Source: Candidatus Ancaeobacter aquaticus
GTDB taxonomy: Bacteria > Auribacterota > Ancaeobacteria > Ancaeobacterales > Ancaeobacteraceae
Assembly: GCA_030765405.1 (NCBI GenBank)
Contig: JAVCCP010000056.1
Span: forward strand, 1-64,000
Direction of reading: 5' to 3'
Length of the DNA: 64,000 bases
Shown one piece after another: positions 52,971 to 60,980 of the stretch; the stretch's first letter is position 1, and every line of letters starts with the position of its first letter. A program made the position numbers and the translations under genes. The notes below the pieces were generated by a model. That model was not told where the DNA came from. It saw only the letters and a list, made by a program, of their open reading frames with translations, and did not search any database.

Positions 52971-54170
52971 ATGCCATTATATGATTATAAAGCAAAAGAT
53001 AAGATAGGAAATGAGATTACAGGCACCATTGAATCTCAATCAGAAAAAACAGCGATAGATATTCTCCGGGACAAGAATATATTTGTCGTTACTATCTCGT
53101 CAGGGGACAAAAAGAGGCCTGTTAAAAGAGGAAAAAAAGTTAAGCGCGCAGATATTGTAACTTTTTCTCGTCAGCTTTCCACAATGGCAAATGCCGGACT
53201 TCCCATTCTTGAATCACTTAATATCCTGCATAACCAATCAGAGAATCAGGGTATGCAGGATATGTTGCAGGCGATTACGCGTAAAGTAGAGTCTGGATAC
53301 AGTTTGTCGGAAGCGTTTAGAATGCATGAGAAAGTGTTCGGGTCACTTTTTGTTAATATGGTTAATGCCGGTGAATCGAGCGGGAAATTACCGACGATAT
53401 TAAAGAGAGTTGCAAGCTATATGGAATCTGTTGATAAAATGAACCGTAAGATAAAATCAGCGATGATGTATCCAACGATCGTTACCGGGGCATGTCTTTG
53501 TATTACATTGTTTCTTATAATAAAAGTTATTCCGGTATTTGAGGAGATGTATGCGGATTTTGGGGGGACGCTGCCGGCTCCGACACAAGTACTGATCGCA
53601 TTCAGTAATTTCTTAAGAGAATGGTCTATTCTGTTTATCATCGGGGTAGTGGCCATTTTTTTTATAATGAGGAAATTGCTGCGGACAGAAATGGGACAAG
53701 TGGTGTTTGACACGTTTAAATTAAAGGTGCCGGTATTCGGTCTTTTGATAAAGAAAGTAGTCATATCGCGTTTTGCAAAGACGCTGTCGGTTTTGGTTGA
53801 GAGCGGCATACCAATTTTACAGGCATTAGATATTATTAAAGGCGTTGTTGGAAATAAAGTTGTTGAGGCTGCGGTTGATAAGACAACAAAAGCTGTGCGT
53901 GAAGGAGAAAGCATAGCCGTGCCCCTTTCAACGTGTCCGGTGTTTCCCATAATGGTTGTTAAGATGATAGAAGTCGGTGAGAAGACAGGTAACCTTGAAG
54001 AGATGTTAGAAAAAATGTCTGAATACTATGATGATGAAGTTGACGCGGCGGTAATGGGGCTTACCTCGATTATTGAGCCGCTTCTCATGGTTGTTCTTGG
54101 CGTTGTTATCGGTGGTATTGTGATCTGTATGTTCTTGCCAATATTTAAGATCTCCACAATGATTCACTGA
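52971..54170 (+). CDS. pilC: Type IV pilus platform protein PilC (GspF family)
   Basis: A 399-residue inner-membrane protein with two T2SSF domains: FSRQLSTMANAGLPILESLNIL near residue 64 and ISRFAKTLSVLVESGIPILQALDII near 265, each followed by a GESSGKL/GEKTGNLEEML turn. Three membrane helices are visible. It converts PilB motion into pilin insertion. Confidence 0.92.
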   Translation: MPLYDYKAKDKIGNEITGTIESQSEKTAIDILRDKNIFVVTISSGDKKRPVKRGKKVKRADIVTFSRQLSTMANAGLPILESLNILHNQSENQGMQDMLQAITRKVESGYSLSEAFRMHEKVFGSLFVNMVNAGESSGKLPTILKRVASYMESVDKMNRKIKSAMMYPTIVTGACLCITLFLIIKVIPVFEEMYADFGGTLPAPTQVLIAFSNFLREWSILFIIGVVAIFFIMRKLLRTEMGQVVFDTFKLKVPVFGLLIKKVVISRFAKTLSVLVESGIPILQALDIIKGVVGNKVVEAAVDKTTKAVREGESIAVPLSTCPVFPIMVVKMIEVGEKTGNLEEMLEKMSEYYDDEVDAAVMGLTSIIEPLLMVVLGVVIGGIVICMFLPIFKISTMIH

Positions 54171-54186
54171 TAAGTGTTACTGAAAG

Positions 54187-55809
54187 GTGATGTTTTTAGG
54201 GGGCTGTATAAATACATCTATTGATAAAAAGCTTAGGAATATAAAAATACTTATAGCGGTACGGCTGCTTTTTATTACGGTAGCGTTATTACTTGCTGTT
54301 TTTCTTTTAAAAATCCAACCCGCACCTTTTTACTATGTTATAGCAATAGTCTATGTCCTTTCTTTTTTCTATCTTTTTCTGTTTGTTAAGAAAAAGTGGA
54401 CTTCTTTTGCGGTATATCTTCAGTTAGTCGTTGACGTGATTATTGAGACAGCACTTATACATTTTACCGGTGGAGTAGACAGTTTTTTTGCTTTCCTGTA
54501 CATTCCGACGATCGTGTGTGCGAGTTTTATGATGTCTGAACGGGGCGCGGGAATTATCACCGGTATTGTAATACTGTGCTATAGCTTTTTGGTTACCGGG
54601 GAATATTATCATGTTATTCCTACAAAGTTTTCCCCGTGGAGCTCGTATACGCAAGGCGGGCTTGTTGTTCTCTATGTTGTCTCGTTTCGTATGGTCATTC
54701 TTGGTTTTGCCGGTTATCTGAGTATTCACCTTAACAAACTGTTGAGCGATAGAACAAAAGAACTCTATCAGGTAAAAAATCTCAGCGAACGGGTTTTCGA
54801 GGCGATGTTTGGAGGAGTCATTACTGTTGATAAGAATGACACTATTCAATATGCGAATAGTTCCGCGGCAGAGATTTTACAGGTAACGATAGAATCAATA
54901 ATTGGTAAGGATTGGAGAGATATATTTAAAATTAGTGACGAGAAAATGTCACTAGATGAGCATGAATCATTATTCCAAATGAATGTACCGGTAACCGTCG
55001 GTGATACGGAATTAAAAGTTTTCAAAATACATATATCCTATCTCTATGATGAAAACAAACAGCATACGGGCAAAGTGATACTGTTTTCAGATGTTACGGA
55101 AGTATTAGAATTAAAAAGAAAAGTAAAGCAAAGTGAGAAATTGGTAATTATGGGTGAACTAGCAAGCGGTATGGCTCATGAGATCAGAAATCCATTAGCC
55201 TCAATTTGTGGTTCTATAGAGCTTCTCAAAGAACAGGATGCGTTCGATAATAAAAATGTCAATTTAGCAAATGTCATACTTAAAGAATCAGGACATTTAA
55301 ATAAGTTGATCGAAGAATTTCTGTATTATTCTAAAGGGAAACCTGAGAACGAACGAAACTGGAATTTAAACAGTATCGTATTTGATACGATTAATCTTAT
55401 AAGAATGTCTTTACAGTTGCCAACTAATATCCGTGTTGAGATTGAAACACAAGACGATACTATTACCGTGTTTGTAGATGCAGATCAGATTAAACAGGTG
55501 CTCATTAATTTGATCAATAATGCCGTTGATGTGTTCGTTGATTCCGGGGTAGTTACTATCCGTACAGCACTGATTCCAAAAGAAGGTAAAGTCTTTGCGC
55601 AGATAAAAGTAGAAGATAATGGTCCGGGAATATCAAAAGATGTTGCCGGAAGGATTTTTGATCCTTTTTACAGTACAAAGAAGAACGGGTACGGAATAGG
55701 TCTTGCGATTTGTCAGTCTATTATAGAACGCCATAACGGAAAAATCGAAGTGGAGAGTTTGTTAGGGCAAGGGACAATATTTACAATACTTTTACCTGTT
55801 GCAAAATAA
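54187..55809 (+). CDS. pilS: PilS-type membrane sensor histidine kinase
   Basis: GTG at 54187 is directly followed by an ATG (54190) that is an equal candidate. Residues about 20-185 hold six membrane helices, as in PilS. A PAS domain lies at about 205-315, then H-box ASGMAHEIRNPLASICGSIELL near 325, N-box INNAVDVFVDS, and FDPFYSTKKNGYGIGLAICQ near 490. It would phosphorylate the NtrC-type regulator encoded downstream, to control pilin transcription. A MITE-like element separates the two genes. Confidence 0.85.
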   Translation: MMFLGGCINTSIDKKLRNIKILIAVRLLFITVALLLAVFLLKIQPAPFYYVIAIVYVLSFFYLFLFVKKKWTSFAVYLQLVVDVIIETALIHFTGGVDSFFAFLYIPTIVCASFMMSERGAGIITGIVILCYSFLVTGEYYHVIPTKFSPWSSYTQGGLVVLYVVSFRMVILGFAGYLSIHLNKLLSDRTKELYQVKNLSERVFEAMFGGVITVDKNDTIQYANSSAAEILQVTIESIIGKDWRDIFKISDEKMSLDEHESLFQMNVPVTVGDTELKVFKIHISYLYDENKQHTGKVILFSDVTEVLELKRKVKQSEKLVIMGELASGMAHEIRNPLASICGSIELLKEQDAFDNKNVNLANVILKESGHLNKLIEEFLYYSKGKPENERNWNLNSIVFDTINLIRMSLQLPTNIRVEIETQDDTITVFVDADQIKQVLINLINNAVDVFVDSGVVTIRTALIPKEGKVFAQIKVEDNGPGISKDVAGRIFDPFYSTKKNGYGIGLAICQSIIERHNGKIEVESLLGQGTIFTILLPVAK

Positions 55810-55816
55810 GGTTCTT

Positions 55817-55983
55817 AGGGGTTGTGAAATAATAATGTCCCTAATTGGGGGGCTTAGATTTGAGTCGTATGCAAGGCGTGACGACGCTGGCGTACCCTCT
55901 GCGGTACGTTAAGGAGGAGCAACGAAGCAGACGGCCAAAGATGAGTCTCCAAATTGTGTGGATATTATTTTGTCACAACCCCT
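55817..55983. repeat. MITE-like element between pilS and pilR
   Basis: AGGGGTTGTGA (55817-55827) and TCACAACCCCT (55973-55983) are perfect 11-bp terminal inverted repeats, extending imperfectly to about 30 bases. The inner part has further palindromes (GCGTACC...GGTACG). No open frame fits. It is likely a non-autonomous mobile element. Confidence 0.7.
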
Positions 55984-56040
55984 TAGTATAGTTATTATGC
56001 GGTTAATATGAGTAGCACAGAGAGATTTTATGGAGGAGTT

Positions 56041-57408
56041 ATGTCTGGAAGTAAAATACTGGTAGTTGATAATGATAAAAGCATGGTTGAAGTGATATCG
56101 GCAACCCTTGAGACAGAAGCATATGAAATATGTACGGCATATAGCGGTCATGATGCCATTGATAAAGTAAAAAAGGAACGACCTGAGCTGGTTGTCACTG
56201 ATCTTAAGATGACCGATATGAGCGGCATTGAAGTCTTAAAAGAAGTAAAAAAAATTGATCCGGAAATCGTTGTCGTTATTGTAACAGCATTTGCTTCAGT
56301 ACAGACAGCGTTAGACGCAATGAAGGAGGGTGCTCACGATTACGTAGTAAAACCATTTAAGCTTGATGAATTACGCCTTGTGGTAAAAAGGGGATTTGAT
56401 GTTAAAAAAATTAAAGAAGAAAATATTTATTTAAAGAAAGAGCTCAGAGAACGCTACAGTTTTAAAAATATTGTTGGAAAGAGTCCTGAGATTATGGATC
56501 TTTTTGATATGATAAAGAAGGTCTCTGATCTTGATACAACGGTACTGGTTGAAGGTGAAAGCGGCACGGGAAAAGAGTTGGTCGCGCGAGAAATACATTA
56601 CAATAGTGTCAGAAGTGATAAACCTTTTGTTGCAATAAATTGCGGGGCAATACCGGAAGGCATCCTTGAAAGCGAGTTGTTTGGACATGTTAAGGGCGCC
56701 TATACCGGTGCGGTGAGCACAAAACACGGTCTTTTCCAGGAAGCAAGCGAAGGAACACTTTTCTTAGATGAAATTGGGGGAATGAGTCAAGCAATACAGG
56801 TCAGTTTGCTGAGAGTGCTGCAAGACAAAGAAATAAGACCGGTAGGAGACTCAAAAAGCGTTAAAGTAAACGTACGTATTATAGCCGCAACGAATGAGGA
56901 TCTTTCAGAAAAAGTAAAGGCTGGTACGTTTAGAGAAGATTTGTTTTATCGTTTGAGCGTTATTCCTATTAATATTCCTCCGTTACGAGAGCGCAGAGAT
57001 GATATAGAGCTTTTGGTAAAACATATCATGGATAAAATCAATAGTGCCAGGAAAACCAATCTATCTATTCCTGACGAGACGTTGCAGGCTTTAAAGCGCT
57101 ATATTTGGCCGGGGAATGTACGGGAGCTTGAAAATGTTTTGGAACGGGCAATGTCTTTGTGTGATACAACAAGTATTGAGTTAAGTGATCTTCCCGATAC
57201 TATTCGTGCAGCAAAAGAGTTTACAGATGCTGACCATGAAGCAGATCCTTCACTGAATGAATATTTATCAACAGCCGAAAAAAAACATATTGAGAGTATC
57301 TTGATAGAAGTAAGCTGGAACAAGAAACTAGCTGTTGAATTATTGGGGATAAGTTTAGCGTCGCTATACAGGAAGATTGATGAGCTAGGTATATCAAGCA
57401 AGAAGTAA
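56041..57408 (+). CDS. pilR: PilR-type sigma-54-dependent response regulator
   Basis: The ATG at 56041 behind GGAGG is preferred to 56008. The roughly 455-residue protein has a receiver domain (DND near residue 9, Asp in VTDLKMTD near 53, Lys in VKPF near 104), an AAA+ sigma-54 interaction domain with Walker A GESGTGKE near 167, GAFTGA-type loop HVKGAYTGAV near 215 (Tyr in place of the usual Phe) and Walker B TLFLDEIGG near 233, and a C-terminal Fis-type helix-turn-helix with LGISLASLYRKIDELGI. It should activate the sigma-54 promoter found before the pilin gene. Confidence 0.9.
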   Translation: MSGSKILVVDNDKSMVEVISATLETEAYEICTAYSGHDAIDKVKKERPELVVTDLKMTDMSGIEVLKEVKKIDPEIVVVIVTAFASVQTALDAMKEGAHDYVVKPFKLDELRLVVKRGFDVKKIKEENIYLKKELRERYSFKNIVGKSPEIMDLFDMIKKVSDLDTTVLVEGESGTGKELVAREIHYNSVRSDKPFVAINCGAIPEGILESELFGHVKGAYTGAVSTKHGLFQEASEGTLFLDEIGGMSQAIQVSLLRVLQDKEIRPVGDSKSVKVNVRIIAATNEDLSEKVKAGTFREDLFYRLSVIPINIPPLRERRDDIELLVKHIMDKINSARKTNLSIPDETLQALKRYIWPGNVRELENVLERAMSLCDTTSIELSDLPDTIRAAKEFTDADHEADPSLNEYLSTAEKKHIESILIEVSWNKKLAVELLGISLASLYRKIDELGISSKK

Positions 57409-57441
57409 GCAAAGTGTGTATACGGAAACGGAAAAGGTGAA

Positions 57442-57473
57442 AAGCGTCCCGATGGATTGGGGCGCTTTTTTTA
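57442..57473 (+). terminator. Rho-independent terminator after pilR
   Basis: AAGCGTCCC (57442-57450) pairs with GGGGCGCTT and is followed by seven T. Confidence 0.85.
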
Positions 57474-57625
57474 TTGGTATTTTCTCAAAAATGAGAAAAA
57501 TATACGAAAATTTCTTATTTTTGACAAATATGTTCAAAATAAAAAAGAATGTATGGAAAAATATAAAGAGCACTACATATTTATAATAAGAAGCTTATAT
57601 ATAATTTGCACCTTATTTGGTCTTT

Positions 57626-57641
57626 TGGCATGAATAATGCG
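57626..57641 (+). promoter_or_regulatory. Sigma-54 promoter of the major pilin gene
   Basis: TTGGCATGAATAATGC has GG (57627-57628) and GC (57639-57640) exactly ten bases apart, the -24/-12 layout. PilR is encoded immediately upstream. The region 57475-57600 is A/T-rich and could hold the PilR sites. Confidence 0.8.
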
Positions 57642-57668
57642 AACATAAGTGATATGTATTGGAGGTAT

Positions 57669-57767
57669 ATGATGGAAAGAAAAGCATGTGAATTAAGGGA
57701 AAGGGGGAAATTGGAGTTGTTCAACATATGGAACTGTGGGAAGTCCCACAAAAGTCTAAAACAGTAA
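57669..57767 (+). CDS. Possible 32-residue leader ORF before pilin
   Basis: TTGGAGGTAT precedes ATGATG at 57669. The frame encodes 32 residues (MMERKACELRERG, ending SLKQ) between the sigma-54 promoter and the pilin gene. The hairpin TGTGGG/CCCACA (57735-57750) lies inside it. It might be a leader peptide that couples translation to pilin expression, or an incidental frame with a good ribosome site. Confidence 0.35.
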   Translation: MMERKACELRERGKLELFNIWNCGKSHKSLKQ

Positions 57768-57789
57768 CTAAAAACGAAAGGGGGAGGTT

Positions 57790-58143
57790 ATGTTTAGGAG
57801 ATTGAGGAAGTCAAAAGGTTTTACGTTGGTTGAGATCATGATTGTTGTTGCGATTATTGGACTACTTGCAGCAATCGCAATACCGAATCTGATCAAAGCT
57901 CGTACTATGGCTCGTACAAATGCATGTCTCAATAATCTGAGATTAATTGAACATGCAACGGAACAAGCCGGATTAGAGCTTGGTACAGCTTCAGCAGCAA
58001 CACCGGCAGTAGCAACAGTGAATAGTTACATCAAAGGCGGAGCCCCGACATGTCCAAGCGGCGGAGCATATACGTATCCGGCGTTAGGAGGAAATGCGAG
58101 CTGTGGCACACATGGCACTGTAGCAGTGCCGGTCCAAGGGTAA
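57790..58143 (+). CDS. Major type IV pilin / GspG-like prepilin
   Basis: GGGGGAGG precedes the ATG. A 117-residue prepilin with short basic leader and cleavage site KG|FTLVE, followed by the conserved helix IMIVVAIIGLLAAIAIPNL. The mature part has four Cys: one after the helix (NACLNN), then TCPSGG...TYP and SCGTHG, a C-terminal signature common in Verrucomicrobia- and Omnitrophota-type pilins. The placement behind a PilR-type promoter supports major pilin function. Confidence 0.85.
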   Translation: MFRRLRKSKGFTLVEIMIVVAIIGLLAAIAIPNLIKARTMARTNACLNNLRLIEHATEQAGLELGTASAATPAVATVNSYIKGGAPTCPSGGAYTYPALGGNASCGTHGTVAVPVQG

Positions 58144-58168
58144 CTATTGTATGATTGCATAGTATGGG

Positions 58169-58194
58169 TAAGGGCGGTTATTGTACCGCCCTTA
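58169..58194 (+). terminator. Hairpin after the major pilin
   Basis: TAAGGGCGGT (58169-58178) and ACCGCCCTTA (58185-58194) form a perfect 10-bp stem with a 6-nt loop. There is no strong T run, so it may be partial termination or mRNA stabilisation that keeps pilin in excess over minor pilins. Confidence 0.6.
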
Positions 58195-58225
58195 TCATGC
58201 ACTTTTAAATGAGGGGTTTTGTACT

Positions 58226-58600
58226 ATGAGACGTGAAAGCGGAGTGACATTTTTGGAGCTGATGGTGGCTATTACTATTGTCCTGATAGCTTCAGGAGCG
58301 ATCTTAATAAGCCTTACGTTTGCCGGAAAAATTGCGCAGCATAATCTTAATAAGACAGTGGCCATAAATTTAATAACTGAGAAGCTGGAAGAAATTAAAT
58401 CAGATACCTATAGTGGTGTTACGGCGGAAAACTATCCATTGGAACCCAATCTACCCGTAGGCACAAATCCTATTGGGTTTAATCGTTCAGTAACAATTAT
58501 CACAGGAAGTTATAAAACCATAACGGTTACGGTGACGTGGAATCAGCTTGGATCGCCTTTTGTAGAGACCGAATCAATTTCAACGGTTATTACCCAGTAG
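58226..58600 (+). CDS. Minor pilin (prepilin-type protein)
   Basis: The ATG at 58226 behind GAGGGG is chosen; upstream codons have no leader features. The short leader ends in G|VTFLELMVAITIVLIASG, a type IV prepilin cleavage site and helix with the Glu5 equivalent. The mature 110-odd residues are beta-rich with NLITEKLEEIKSDTY, like PilV/GspI-type minor pilins. It primes pilus assembly. Confidence 0.75.
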   Translation: MRRESGVTFLELMVAITIVLIASGAILISLTFAGKIAQHNLNKTVAINLITEKLEEIKSDTYSGVTAENYPLEPNLPVGTNPIGFNRSVTIITGSYKTITVTVTWNQLGSPFVETESISTVITQ

Positions 58601-58614
58601 GAAAGAGGGCCCAA

Positions 58615-59136
58615 ATGGTTAGTAAAACTACATACGATAATACAAAAGGGAAAACAGGGGTACAGAACCTGTTATCGTATAGGGGTTTTACGTTAATTGA
58701 GGTAATAATGTCAGTGGGGATACTTGTTATTGTGTCCGCCGGCATATATTCAGTTTACTTTACGTCGCAAGGCCTTATGTTTGCAGCAGCAGCCAAGTCG
58801 CATGCAGTGGTTGAAGCGAGTTTAACAGCAGAAAAAATTGATCGATACATCAGGGGGTGTACGAGTGCATCAGTTTCAGGTGATCAGTTGGATTTAGATG
58901 TTAACAAGCGTATTTGGCTGGATGGTAATACATTAAAATATTTAGTGGACGGCGCTGAAGTTGATTTAGTAGATAATGTTGAAAAAGTCGTCGGTGTACC
59001 TTTATTCAATATTCCTCTGGCTAATCCTGATAGGGTACAAATAAATTTTGGAATTGGATCTGATTATGATTTTGTTGAAACCCAGACAGTAGAGATTAGA
59101 ACTGAGGTAAAATTAAGAAATTATGTTGCGCCATGA
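58615..59136 (+). CDS. Minor pilin (prepilin-type protein)
   Basis: GGAAAGAGGG precedes the ATG at 58615. The leader is about 24 residues, longer than usual, and ends in YRG|FTLIEVIMSVGILVIVSAGIYSVY. The mature region has EASLTAEKIDRYIRGC and a beta-rich end, in the style of PilW/GspJ proteins. It is in line with the other minor pilin genes. Confidence 0.75.
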   Translation: MVSKTTYDNTKGKTGVQNLLSYRGFTLIEVIMSVGILVIVSAGIYSVYFTSQGLMFAAAAKSHAVVEASLTAEKIDRYIRGCTSASVSGDQLDLDVNKRIWLDGNTLKYLVDGAEVDLVDNVEKVVGVPLFNIPLANPDRVQINFGIGSDYDFVETQTVEIRTEVKLRNYVAP

Positions 59137-59182
59137 TGTCATTGACAAAAGTATCGATAAGAGAAGAAGGACGGTGGTATAT

Positions 59183-60238
59183 ATGAAAAGTGCCCGATTA
59201 TACAGAGGAAGCGCATTAGTGGGTGGTGCACTTTTTGTTCTTATAATGTCATTCATTGTAGGGAATTATATGATCTTTGTATCAAGCGGTAGCATGCAGG
59301 TGAAAAATATAAACGATACGGTAAAGGTATTTTATATAGCTGAAGCGGGTTTGCAGAGGAATATATACGAGCTGAAAAATGGTGGCTCATCACCTGTTTC
59401 CGATTCATTAGGTGACGGTTCGTATCAGGTTACCTACTCCGGGACAGGGACGACTACCATAACCTCCGTGGGAACGTTTAATAACTCTTCACGAACAGTA
59501 AGTATGAACGTTAATGTTCGTCGGATACCTAATATAAACGGTGCTGCGACAGTGTATAGTGATGTTGGAACAACGGGTAATATTACGATTGATGGTAGAG
59601 ATCATGACATAACAGGTGCTTTAACAGGTGATCCCGGAACCTATGGGTTAAGTACGTCCGGAGAGTTTAATCAACAAGGCAGTTCTCAACTTGGCGGGAG
59701 CGGTATAGCCCCTGCAAGTCCTGCTGAAGAAGGCTCATATGATGAAGATCCTCTCATAATAGATGAGGTTGACCTAAACAATGATGAAATTATTGACCCG
59801 TGGGAAATATTAAATGTATCTGAAGACTGGTATACAGATAATATTCAAGAGACGCTTATAGAACCAACAAACTTTTCTGGCATGTACCGGTACGATCCGC
59901 CAGGGGGGACGTGGACTGGCATTAACCTTGGAGTATCTTCCGGGCTTTTAATTGTGCATAATGACACCTATACTGCAACCATGAAAAATATTACTGGTAT
60001 CTTTGTGGGTTTGATAATAGCCGATCAGGTAACGCATGTTACCGGGAGTGCTATGATTATTGGGGCGATTGTTACACTTAATCAGACGGGTAATTTTTTC
60101 GGCATGGGAGATGCTTATATCGGATACAGTTCTGAGGCATTGAGTAATGTCGGAGATTTATTAGAAGATGGGGGAGCGGATTTAGACGCATGGACTACGT
60201 CAGTCTCTGTTCAAACAGGAAGCTGGAGTGAATTATAA
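59183..60238 (+). CDS. PilX-like pilus assembly protein
   Basis: The ATG at 59183 is chosen because ALVGGALFVLIMSFIVGNYM then forms the N-terminal membrane helix; the frame is open to 59123, overlapping the previous gene. The motif FYIAEAGLQRNIYEL near residue 55 is typical of PilX-like proteins. The remaining 290 residues are Gly/Thr/Ser-rich and beta-predicted, with DPLIIDEVDLNNDEIIDPW resembling a calcium-binding loop. It is probably a minor component at the pilus tip. Confidence 0.7.
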   Translation: MKSARLYRGSALVGGALFVLIMSFIVGNYMIFVSSGSMQVKNINDTVKVFYIAEAGLQRNIYELKNGGSSPVSDSLGDGSYQVTYSGTGTTTITSVGTFNNSSRTVSMNVNVRRIPNINGAATVYSDVGTTGNITIDGRDHDITGALTGDPGTYGLSTSGEFNQQGSSQLGGSGIAPASPAEEGSYDEDPLIIDEVDLNNDEIIDPWEILNVSEDWYTDNIQETLIEPTNFSGMYRYDPPGGTWTGINLGVSSGLLIVHNDTYTATMKNITGIFVGLIIADQVTHVTGSAMIIGAIVTLNQTGNFFGMGDAYIGYSSEALSNVGDLLEDGGADLDAWTTSVSVQTGSWSEL

Positions 60239-60295
60239 TATATATCTGTTATTTATGGGTAAGGTGCATAAACACTTTTTACAAAGAGATCGGGC

Positions 60296-60973
60296 ATGAA
60301 AATAATTTTAATAATATGTTTTTCGGCATTGGTAATTTTCCAATTTAGCATAAATGTTTATGCAGATGCTATTGATCAGCATGCGCTAAATAAGCTTAAG
60401 GACAAGTACAAGAAAATGTTCCCGGATGCCAGTTTTGAAAATGCGAAATCTGAGGTCTTGAAGATTAGAAAGATAACTGCGAAGGAAAAATTGCAGATGA
60501 AAGAGGCAATTACGGGTTTGCGTGCTGTAATTCACAAATATCCGGAGAAAAAGGCATGGTGCGCGATGCTGCAGTGCCAAGTTGCAGACATACATAAGGA
60601 TTTGAGCAAATATGAGCAGGCGCTGAAGGAATATCAGACGGTTTTAGATGAATATGCTGATCAGAAAAGTGCCTGTGAGAGCGCCCGAGAAGGGATGGCT
60701 GCGTGCAAGACATTGATGGAGAAAGCTGAAATATCTGGAAAAGAATCCGAAGAGAAAGCTGAAATATCCGAAGATAACGAGAAAATTTTTCCAAAGGAAG
60801 AAAAGGTTGTCTATGATGAGCCAAAACATATTATATATCTTAATAACGGCCGCGAAATTCGAGGGGATATCATCAGCGAAACAGGTGATACGATAACCAT
60901 TGGTTTTTCCGGTAACACCATAGTATTTGAGAAAACCGAAATTAAGACCATTAAAGAGATCAAAAGAGAATAG
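60296..60973 (+). CDS. Secreted TPR-like protein with C-terminal beta domain
   Basis: A 225-residue protein with a signal peptide (about 1-22). A helical part (about 30-145) has TPR-like spacing (YEQALKEYQTVLDEYAD), then a Glu/Lys-rich linker, then a C-terminal 45 residues reading HIIYLNNGREIRGDIISETGDTITI, a small SH3-like or beta-sandwich fold found at the ends of other envelope TPR proteins. The function is unknown; an envelope scaffold beside the pilus genes is inferred. Confidence 0.6.
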   Translation: MKIILIICFSALVIFQFSINVYADAIDQHALNKLKDKYKKMFPDASFENAKSEVLKIRKITAKEKLQMKEAITGLRAVIHKYPEKKAWCAMLQCQVADIHKDLSKYEQALKEYQTVLDEYADQKSACESAREGMAACKTLMEKAEISGKESEEKAEISEDNEKIFPKEEKVVYDEPKHIIYLNNGREIRGDIISETGDTITIGFSGNTIVFEKTEIKTIKEIKRE

Positions 60974-60980
60974 TGACTAT

